DNA of 5,555 nt, taken from assembly GCA_005240015.1 (NCBI GenBank), contig SBBV01000383.1:1-5555 (forward strand), given 5' to 3'. The stretch's first letter is position 1, and every line of letters starts with the position of its first letter. The position numbers and the translations under genes are program-made. The notes under the pieces are model-generated. The model worked only from the letters and a program-made list of their open reading frames with translations, had not been told where the DNA came from and made no database searches. This document shows positions 1-5,450 of the stretch, in pieces. This stretch comes from Candidatus Odyssella thessalonicensis (lineage in GTDB: Bacteria; Pseudomonadota; Alphaproteobacteria; Bin65).

Positions 1-52
1 GCGTGCCGAACCGGCGCAGCAGCGCTTCGAGCGCCATCGCATATTTGGCCAT
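1..52 (-). CDS. N-terminal fragment of an unidentified protein
   Basis: A minus-strand reading frame begins with ATG at 52-50 and runs off the left edge. It gives only 17 residues, beginning M-A-K-Y-A-M-A-L-E-A-L-L-R-R-F. A good Shine-Dalgarno sequence, GAGGA (complement of 61-65), sits 8 bases upstream of the ATG, which is the main support for a real start. The visible peptide looks like an amphipathic helix and I do not recognise the family. The gene is divergent from the ChrB-domain gene, with only 52 bases between the two starts, so any promoters would be tightly packed or overlapping. The call rests on the ribosome-binding site and open frame alone. Confidence 0.5.
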   Translation of the reverse strand, partial: MAKYAMALEALLRRFGT

Positions 53-104
53 GCGCGTGTTCCTCAATTTTGCTTCCAAACGCTAGCCCGGCGCGAGCCA
101 ATGG

Positions 105-560
105 GTGACGCGCGAGGCGCCGCGCATCGATCGGCTCGCGTGCCCGTGGTTCGTGCGCCGCTTCATCGACCCCGAGGCGAAGTTCCACTACGTCTCGCCG
201 AAGCAGGTGTCGGCGGTGGCGGCGGAGACCGGCGCCATCCCCTACGACATCGCCGAGCCGGGCGTCGAGTTCTCGCACGAGGGCCCGCGCTGCAGCTTCG
301 ATGCGTTCGTGAAGCTGTTCGGCGTGCGCGATCCCGCGCTCGACCGCATCGCCGAGATCATCCGCGGCGCCGACACCTCGCGCCACGACCTCGCGCCGCA
401 GTGCGCGGGCCTGCTCGCGATCACGCTCGGCTTGGGCGCCATCGAGGGCGACGATCACGCGCTGCTCGAGCGCGCGATGCCGCTCTACGACGGCCTCTAC
501 GGCTGGGCGCGCTTCGCCAGCGGCGAGACGCATGGCTGGCCGCCCAAGCCGGGGACGTGA
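105..560 (+). CDS. ChrB C-terminal domain (chromate resistance) protein
   Basis: A 151-residue protein that matches the C-terminal chromate-resistance domain of ChrB along its whole length. The motifs seen in order are I-D-R-L-A-C-P-W-F (8-16), R-R-F-I-D-P (18-23), E-F-S-H (55-58), C-S-F-D-A-F (63-68) and R-G-A-D-T (87-91). The conserved Cys13, His58 and Cys63 could bind metal or serve redox chemistry, which is inference. Full-length ChrB is about twice as long and has an N-terminal regulatory part that is absent here, so this is a stand-alone domain protein, probably cytoplasmic, and not the classical chromate sensor. The start is GTG at 105. A stop at 84-86 and no other start codon leave no alternative, although homologues usually carry a few more residues ending in Trp, and a Trp codon does sit just before the GTG. 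The Shine-Dalgarno is weak (GAG at 95-97). No chrA efflux gene is visible. The name is fairly safe; the physiological role is not. Confidence 0.85.
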   Translation: MTREAPRIDRLACPWFVRRFIDPEAKFHYVSPKQVSAVAAETGAIPYDIAEPGVEFSHEGPRCSFDAFVKLFGVRDPALDRIAEIIRGADTSRHDLAPQCAGLLAITLGLGAIEGDDHALLERAMPLYDGLYGWARFASGETHGWPPKPGT

Positions 561-565
561 AGGGC

Positions 566-1033
566 TCAGCCGCCGGCTTCGACGAGCCGCTTCAGGCGCC
601 GCAAATCCGCCCGCAGCGCGGCGCGCGCGCCGGCGGCCACGAGAGGGCGCAGCAGCGAAAGGCCGCGGGGCAACGGCCCCGTCGAGGCCAGGCGCACGCG
701 GCTGCCGCCGTCAGCCGACGCGATTTCCCAGCGCGATTCGCCGCGGACCGATCCGGCGACGTGGCGGAAGACGAGCCGCCGGCCGGGCACGCACTCGACG
801 ATTTCGCTCGCCCACGCCATGGCCTTGCCGAGGAACCTTCCGCGCCGGCGCATGCGCGCGCCGACCGCGTATCCGGCAGCGCCGAGGAATTCCGCGCTCG
901 CGACGGCGCGCATCCAGGCCGGCTCGCGCCGGGGATCGCTCATCACCGCCCACACCGCATCGGGCGCGGCGGCGATTGCGATTTCGGCGGCGACGTCGAT
1001 GGTGCTGCTCACAGGCCCGACCGCTCTCGGCAT
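566..1033 (-). CDS. SRPBCC (START/polyketide cyclase-like) family protein
   Basis: A 155-residue soluble protein with the layout of the SRPBCC helix-grip fold. A first strand (residues 12-21, I-D-V-A-A-E-I-A-I-A) leads into A-P-D-A-V-W-A-V-M-S-D-P (23-34), the typical N-terminal signature of these ligand-binding proteins. Then come R-E-P-A-W (36-40), a run of beta strands to about residue 117, and a long Arg/Leu-rich C-terminal helix (about 125-152) ending L-K-R-L-V-E-A. The family forms a deep hydrophobic pocket for lipids, aromatics or hormones, and no substrate can be read from sequence. The ATG at 1033 is chosen. GTG at 1012 (residue 8) is also possible, since neither has a convincing Shine-Dalgarno and the domain starts after it. 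The gene converges on the ChrB-domain gene with a 5-base gap, and is divergent from the VOC gene. Confidence 0.8.
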   Translation of the reverse strand: MPRAVGPVSSTIDVAAEIAIAAAPDAVWAVMSDPRREPAWMRAVASAEFLGAAGYAVGARMRRRGRFLGKAMAWASEIVECVPGRRLVFRHVAGSVRGESRWEIASADGGSRVRLASTGPLPRGLSLLRPLVAAGARAALRADLRRLKRLVEAGG

Positions 1034-1066
1034 CGGGTCCGATCTTGCCTTTATTTAACCGATCGT

Positions 1067-1081
1067 GCAAATACAGTTTGC
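1067..1081. repeat. AT-rich inverted repeat GCAAA-N5-TTTGC
   Basis: A 15-base imperfect palindrome with 5-base perfect arms and a 5-base centre, lying 34 bases upstream of the SRPBCC start codon in an AT-rich patch (about 1045-1080) that contrasts with the surrounding GC-rich DNA. Its size and place fit a repressor or activator operator for the minus-strand gene. Chance occurrence of such short arms is not excluded. Confidence 0.35.
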
Positions 1082-1092
1082 GGAGCGCGTCG

Positions 1093-1110
1093 TGACCGGA
1101 TCATGACCGG
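1093..1110. repeat. Direct repeat TGACCGG x2
   Basis: TGACCGG occurs at 1093-1099 and again at 1104-1110, start to start 11 bases apart, so both copies face the same side of the helix. The pair lies just upstream of the candidate VOC promoter, between two divergent genes, where an activator site would be expected. The repeat itself is certain; the function is inference. Confidence 0.3.
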
Positions 1111-1124
1111 CGGCCGGGCAGCCC

Positions 1125-1153
1125 TTGCATTGGCCGCGGCGATCCACTCTATA
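1125..1153 (+). promoter_or_regulatory. Candidate sigma-70-type promoter for the VOC gene
   Basis: TTGCAT (1125-1130) and TCTATA (1148-1153) are separated by exactly 17 bases, about 38 bases upstream of the VOC start codon. The -10 element lies in a rare AT-rich spot. The -35 match is poor, keeping only TTG of TTGACA, so this is a suggestion from spacing and position. Confidence 0.35.
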
Positions 1154-1178
1154 GCGCAGCGCACGAAACCACCGGACC

Positions 1179-1184
1179 GGGAGG
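1179..1184 (+). promoter_or_regulatory. Strong ribosome-binding site of the VOC gene
   Basis: GGGAGG lies 6 bases before the ATG at 1191. It is one of the two best Shine-Dalgarno matches in the window. It fixes the VOC start and predicts efficient translation. Confidence 0.75.
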
Positions 1185-1190
1185 CGGACA

Positions 1191-1598
1191 ATGCCGGATC
1201 ATGCGACGTTCGTTTGGAACGAGCTCGTCACGCACGACGTGGAGGGCGCGAAGAAATTCTACAAATCGGTGCTCGGCTGGACGGTCGAGGAGATGCCGAT
1301 GCCGGGCGGGCACAAGTACAACGTGGTGAAGGTCAACGGAAAGCCGGCCTGCGGGATCATGGACGTGGCGGCGACCGGCATGCACGAGGAAGGCGAAGGC
1401 GAAGGCGAGGACGAGGGCGGCGACTCGCAGTGGGTCGCCTACATCCATGTCGACGACGTCGACAAGGCGGTGGCCAAGGTGGAGGCGGCGGGCGGCGGCG
1501 TGATCAAGCCCTGCTTCGACGTCGCCGGCGTCGGCCGCATCGCCGTCGTCGAGGATTCGACCGGCGCCATCATCGGCCTGATGACCTCGAAGTCCTGA
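1191..1598 (+). CDS. VOC family (glyoxalase/bleomycin-resistance-like) protein
   Basis: A 135-residue cytoplasmic protein of the vicinal oxygen chelate superfamily, in the single-domain form that dimerises. The first beta-alpha-beta-beta-beta module begins F-V-W-N-E-L-V-T-H-D-V-E-G-A-K-K-F-Y (7-24), followed by V-L-G-W (27-30). The second begins W-V-A-Y-I-H-V-D-D-V-D-K-A (81-93), with the A-G-G-G-V-I linker (100-105) and a last strand ending E-D-S-T-G-A-I-I-G-L (121-130). Glu11, His86 and Glu121 sit where metal ligands are found in relatives, but many proteins of this subgroup have no known substrate, so no reaction is assigned. An odd feature is the acidic Gly/Glu insert at about residues 66-78 (E-E-G-E-G-E-G-E-D-E-G-G-D), encoded partly by a hexanucleotide repeat, between the two modules. 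The gene has a strong Shine-Dalgarno and a candidate promoter, and appears to be transcribed alone. Confidence 0.87.
   Translation: MPDHATFVWNELVTHDVEGAKKFYKSVLGWTVEEMPMPGGHKYNVVKVNGKPACGIMDVAATGMHEEGEGEGEDEGGDSQWVAYIHVDDVDKAVAKVEAAGGGVIKPCFDVAGVGRIAVVEDSTGAIIGLMTSKS
1389..1406 (+). repeat. Hexanucleotide repeat (GAAGGC)x3 inside the VOC gene
   Basis: Three perfect tandem copies of GAAGGC, followed by a degenerate GAGGAC, encode the Glu-Gly run of the acidic linker (residues 67-72). Because the unit is 6 bases, slippage would add or remove Glu-Gly pairs without breaking the frame. Confidence 0.8.
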
Positions 1599-1602
1599 AA
1601 CG

Positions 1603-1635
1603 CGAATGTGATCCGCGTTGAGCGGATGCGATTCG
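1603..1635 (+). terminator. Nested inverted repeat after the VOC gene (possible terminator)
   Basis: Starting 4 bases after the VOC stop codon, CGAAT (1603-1607) and ATCCGC (1611-1616) pair with GCGGAT (1622-1627) and ATTCG (1631-1635). The loop is GTTGA and there is one 3x3 internal mismatch (GTG against GCG). The position fits a transcript 3'-end structure. No T-tract follows, so it is not a classical intrinsic terminator; it may protect the mRNA end or assist termination. Confidence 0.45.
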
Positions 1636-1667
1636 AGCCCGCTCCGCATTCGTGGTAGTCGCCGCTC

Positions 1668-1693
1668 CGTCCGGACCTTGTCGTGTCCGGACG
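1668..1693. repeat. Perfect 9-bp inverted repeat built from two GTCCGGAC palindromes
   Basis: CGTCCGGAC (1668-1676) and GTCCGGACG (1685-1693) are perfect reverse complements around the 8-base spacer CTTGTCGT. The core GTCCGGAC is itself palindromic, so the region also reads as two same-sequence 8-bp sites 16 bases apart. No T-tract follows. It lies 65 bases before the first lipoprotein start. It could be the stem of a read-through-limiting hairpin or a double operator for the lipoprotein operon. Confidence 0.6.
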
Positions 1694-1757
1694 CGGAGGG
1701 GGCGTATCCCGAATGTGGTGCGGTGACATGCTCAGGAGATCGCTCGAGACGAGCACA

Positions 1758-1904
1758 ATGCGGATTTGGAAGCGCGTGTCCGCGATGGTCGCGTTGATTT
1801 TGGCGGCCTCGGCGGCGCTGGGCGGGTGCGCGAGCCCCAATCCTGGTGCCGGCGCGTCGGAAGAAAGGCCCGCGCCGCGCTACACGCGCTTGCCGGTCCG
1901 CTAG
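1758..1904 (+). CDS. Very small lipoprotein (48 aa), first of three
   Basis: A 48-residue predicted lipoprotein. A basic N-region (R2, K5, R6) is followed by a hydrophobic stretch (V7-L21) and the lipobox L21-G22-G23-C24, so signal peptidase II would leave a 25-residue mature peptide starting at Cys24. The mature part is Pro/Ala/Glu/Arg-rich with no predicted fold and ends T-R-L-P-V-R. The residue after Cys is Ala, not Asp, so by the E. coli +2 rule it could go to the outer membrane. Other start codons upstream in frame would add residues ahead of a normal signal sequence, so ATG 1758 is preferred. Its Shine-Dalgarno is weak (an AGGAG at 1734-1738 is too distant). I know no family for it. The support is the complete lipoprotein signal and its neighbours of the same type. 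Confidence 0.6.
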   Translation: MRIWKRVSAMVALILAASAALGGCASPNPGAGASEERPAPRYTRLPVR

Positions 1905-1984
1905 CGACGCTCGGCCGCTTGATCGGCGGCGCGCCGGGCCGCAGACTCGCGGGCGAGGGCGGTCAGGGCCAAACGGGGAAATCG

Positions 1985-2185
1985 ATGACAGACCGGAAGC
2001 GAATCATGCGCGCGGCGCCGGCGTTGGCGCTCGCTCTGGCGGTGCTCGGCGCGGCCCTTGCCGTCGCCGCATGCAACGGCGGCTCGGAGCGGGCAGGCGA
2101 GGCGGCGAAGGAAGACGTCCGCGGCATGCGCGATTTCCTGCGCGACCGCGGCATCACGATCGACACGCGGCTGCCGGAGCGGTGA
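1985..2185 (+). CDS. Small lipoprotein (66 aa), entericidin-like in layout
   Basis: A 66-residue predicted lipoprotein. The N-region M-T-D-R-K-R-I-M-R is basic, the hydrophobic core is Ala/Leu-rich (10-29), and cleavage would be at V-A-A-C, with Cys at position 30. The mature part (37 residues) is charged and probably helical: E-R-A-G-E-A-A-K-E-D-V-R-G-M-R-D-F-L-R-D, then I-T-I-D and the ending T-R-L-P-E-R. The short helical tail after Cys-Asn resembles entericidin-type lipoproteins in size and style only; homology is not claimed. GGGGA at 1975-1979 lies 5 bases before the ATG, which supports this start; ATG 2006 (residue 8) would also leave a workable signal. The stop codon overlaps the next start by one base. 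The gap to the preceding gene is 80 bases. Confidence 0.7.
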   Translation: MTDRKRIMRAAPALALALAVLGAALAVAACNGGSERAGEAAKEDVRGMRDFLRDRGITIDTRLPER

Positions 2186-2334
2186 TGCGCGGCGGCGCGC
2201 TCATCGCCACTCTGGTTGCGGTTGTTCTGACGGCCTGCAGCACCAAGCGGCCCGAGCCGCCGCCCACCTCGACGCGTGAGAGCGAGCGGGCCCCGAGCGC
2301 TCTCCCCGACGCCTACAAGCACCCGCCCAAGTAG
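2185..2334 (+). CDS. Very small lipoprotein (49 aa), third of three
   Basis: A 49-residue predicted lipoprotein. M-R-G-G is followed by a hydrophobic stretch (A5-L15) and a textbook lipobox L15-T16-A17-C18, then S-T-K-R-P-E-P-P-P and a Pro/Ser/Arg-rich, probably disordered tail ending Y-K-H-P-P-K. The mature peptide is 32 residues. The ATG overlaps the previous stop codon (TGATG at 2183-2187), and GGAG at 2176-2179 is 5 bases upstream, so translation is probably coupled to the 66-residue lipoprotein. The short length and polar Pro-rich tail recall lipoprotein attenuator or peptidoglycan-contacting peptides, but no family is recognised. Of the three small lipoproteins this one has the best lipobox and the best start context. 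Confidence 0.68.
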   Translation: MRGGALIATLVAVVLTACSTKRPEPPPTSTRESERAPSALPDAYKHPPK

Positions 2335-2398
2335 CGTTGCCTGCGAACGGCTTCGGCGAGCCTGACCGACTCTGCTTCGGCCGCGCACATCAAAGAAA

Positions 2399-2429
2399 CG
2401 CCTTCCCCCGCGAATAGCGGGGGAAGGCG
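2399..2429. terminator. 13-bp hairpin downstream of the lipoprotein operon
   Basis: A perfect 13-bp GC-rich stem with a 5-base loop, 64 bases after the last lipoprotein stop. It is the strongest local hairpin in the window. It is not followed by T residues (GGGATGGGGG follows), so it is a 3'-end stabiliser or pause site more than a classical intrinsic terminator. It is also the left end of the composite palindromic element. Confidence 0.4.
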
Positions 2430-2554
2430 GGGATGGGGGTGAGGACGAGCTCGCACGAAGCTCGAGGACGGCCGCAGGCGCGCTGCGCTGGCTTGCGCAA
2501 AGCAATCGAATCGTCCTCACCCTCCGGCCCGCGCGCGAAGACGCGCGCGGTCCA

Positions 2555-2579
2555 CCTCCCCCGCTGGTCGCGGGGGAGG
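2555..2579 (-). terminator. 10-bp hairpin downstream of the CoA ligase gene
   Basis: A perfect 10-bp GC-rich stem with a 5-base loop, 31 bases after the minus-strand stop of the benzoate-CoA ligase family gene. It lacks a T-tract on that strand. The position fits an mRNA 3' end; it is also the right end of the composite palindromic element. Confidence 0.35.
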
Positions 2580-2610
2580 GAATGGACGAAGATCGCAGAC
2601 AGAGGAGGGA

Positions 2611-4200
<1,590 letters not shown>

Positions 4201-4207
4201 GGCGCGT

Positions 4208-4212
4208 CCTCC
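4208..4212 (-). promoter_or_regulatory. Ribosome-binding site deciding the CoA ligase start
   Basis: GGAGG on the minus strand, 7 bases before ATG 4200. It is a near-ideal site and rules in favour of the 529-residue protein over the 570-residue extension beginning at 4323. Confidence 0.8.
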
Positions 4213-4220
4213 GGTCGATT

Positions 4221-4248
4221 TCTTATAAGATGGTTTCGGCAAGCTTGC
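4221..4248. promoter_or_regulatory. Paired 10-bp palindromes in the CoA ligase promoter region
   Basis: TCTTATAAGA (4221-4230) and GCAAGCTTGC (4239-4248) are both perfect palindromes with centres 18 bases apart, 21 to 48 bases upstream of the CoA ligase start. The first contains TATAAG, the best -10-like string on the minus strand here, so a protein bound there would block the polymerase. Dimeric regulators of aromatic-acid genes (MarR or TetR types) use palindromes of this size. The palindromes are certain; the operator role is inferred. Confidence 0.45.
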
Positions 4249-4352
4249 ACAGCGAGGGTGACCATTCCAAACCGGCTTGTCGCCGTGGCTGCGGCCGCTG
4301 CTGTGTCCTTTTGCCTCTGGCATGATGCCGCCCGTCGCGAAGAAATATTCGC

Positions 4353-5450
4353 ATGATCGCCCGCGCCACGACCGTCGGAATGCCTCGAGCCGCCACCGGC
4401 CATGCCGCGGGGGCGCGCGCGGTGGCCTGGTGGCTCATCGTCGTCGCAGCCATGGTGTTCATCATGATCGTGATCGGCGGCGTGACGCGGCTCACCGAGT
4501 CGGGCCTCTCGATCACCGAATGGCAGCCGATCATGGGCGCGCTGCCGCCGCTCTCGGAGGCCGATTGGCAGGCGCTGTTCGCGAAGTACAGGCAGTCGCC
4601 GCAGTTCCAGAAGGTCTTCCCGGACCTCACACTCGCCGGCTTCAAGAGCATCTTCTGGCTCGAATACATCCACCGGCTCTGGGGCCGGCTGATCGGCGTG
4701 GTGTTCCTGCTGCCGTTCCTCTGGTTCTGGCTGCGCGGGCGCATCCCCAGGGGCTATTGGCCGGCCTTGTTGGCGCTGTTTGCGCTGGGCGGGCTGCAGG
4801 GTGCACTTGGGTGGCTGATGGTCGAGAGCGGCCTCGTCGACCGCCCGTCGGTCAGCCACTACCGGCTTACGGCGCATCTCGGCCTCGCCATCATTATTTA
4901 CGCGGCGGTGCTGTGGACCGCGCTCGGGCTCTTGCAGCCGCGCGGCGACTTCGGCCTGACGCGGCGCAATCAGGATTGGGCGCGGCTCGTCTACGTCCTG
5001 GTCATCATCACGATCGCGGCCGGCGCGCTTGTGGCGGGGCTGCGCGCGGGGCTGGTCTACAACACGTTCCCGCTCATGGGCGGCGCACTCGTGCCGCCGG
5101 ACTACTGGCTGCCCGAGCTCGGCTGGATGAATGCGTTCGAGAACCGCCCGGCGGTGCAGTTCCACCATCGCGTTCTCGCCACCGCCACGCTGCTCGCGGT
5201 CGCCTTTCTGTGGTGGCGCGTGCGCGCGAGCGAGGCCGATGACCCGCGCCGCGCCGCGACGCTGATGCTGGGCGCGGTGCTGCTGCAATACGCGCTCGGG
5301 ATCGTCACGATCCTGCGCTTCGGCCAGGCGCCGCCGCCGATGGCGGAGGCGGTGGCGATCGGCACGCTGCACCAGGCCGGCGCGATGGTGCTGGTGACGG
5401 CGGCGCTCTGGTTCGCGCACGTGGCGCGGCGGATCACTTCATCAGCGTGA
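4353..5450 (+). CDS. ctaA: Haem A synthase, COX15/CtaA family
   Basis: A 365-residue inner-membrane protein that converts haem O to haem A by oxidising the C8 methyl group, supplying aa3-type cytochrome oxidase. About eight membrane helices can be seen (roughly 24-44, 112-128, 136-156, 174-194, 211-230, 273-289, 303-321, 337-356) in two four-helix halves. The signature G-G-V-T-R-L-T-E-S-G-L-S-I (42-54) followed by W-Q-P (57-59) is typical of COX15-like members. The haem-ligand histidines are in place: H107 in E-Y-I-H-R with the catalytically important Glu104, H175 in T-A-H-L, H272 in F-H-H-R and H340 in T-L-H-Q. ATG 4353 gives a short cytoplasmic N-terminus; it has only a weak Shine-Dalgarno, and ATG 4380 (residue 10) is an alternative. 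The gene is divergent from the CoA ligase gene (152-base gap), and its last 17 bases overlap a convergent gene. No oxidase or haem O synthase gene is in view. Confidence 0.93.
   Translation: MIARATTVGMPRAATGHAAGARAVAWWLIVVAAMVFIMIVIGGVTRLTESGLSITEWQPIMGALPPLSEADWQALFAKYRQSPQFQKVFPDLTLAGFKSIFWLEYIHRLWGRLIGVVFLLPFLWFWLRGRIPRGYWPALLALFALGGLQGALGWLMVESGLVDRPSVSHYRLTAHLGLAIIIYAAVLWTALGLLQPRGDFGLTRRNQDWARLVYVLVIITIAAGALVAGLRAGLVYNTFPLMGGALVPPDYWLPELGWMNAFENRPAVQFHHRVLATATLLAVAFLWWRVRASEADDPRRAATLMLGAVLLQYALGIVTILRFGQAPPPMAEAVAIGTLHQAGAMVLVTAALWFAHVARRITSSA

Larger units (their letters stand above)
2399..2579. repeat. Composite palindromic intergenic element (REP/BIME- or MITE-like)
   Basis: A 181-base non-coding element between the lipoprotein operon and the CoA ligase gene. 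It has four paired parts. (a) Left hairpin: 13-bp perfect stem 2399-2411 / 2417-2429, loop GAATA. (b) Long-range 12-bp perfect inverted repeat GGGTGAGGACGA (2437-2448) with its complement at 2511-2522. (c) Hairpin with 9-bp perfect stem 2529-2537 / 2542-2550, loop AAGA. (d) Right hairpin: 10-bp perfect stem 2555-2564 / 2570-2579, loop TGGTC. The two outer hairpins share the core CCCCCGC...GCGGGGG, so the ends are inverted copies of each other, while hairpin (c) is only on the right half. GC-rich palindromes of this look are common between genes in Hyphomicrobiales genomes. I see no target-site duplication and no open frame with coding character inside. Confidence 0.75.

Noticed and set aside
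101..1621. A 506-codon plus-strand open frame
   Set aside because: It runs across the ChrB-domain, SRPBCC and VOC genes in the wrong frames, is an Arg/Ala-rich low-complexity translation, and is a by-product of high GC content.
1683..1904. 73-residue version of the first lipoprotein starting with GTG at 1683
   Set aside because: It would begin inside the GTCCGGAC inverted repeat and put 25 extra residues ahead of a normal signal peptide.
1927..1936. CGGCGCGCCG palindrome between the first two lipoprotein genes
   Set aside because: A 10-base G/C-only palindrome is expected by chance in DNA of this composition.
2350..2381. Direct repeat GCTTCGGC at 2350-2357 and 2374-2381
   Set aside because: Only two 8-base copies with no further similarity around them; likely chance.
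4337..4352. GCGAA-N6-TTCGC inverted repeat abutting the ctaA start codon
   Set aside because: A 5-bp stem is too weak to claim a translational control hairpin without conservation data.
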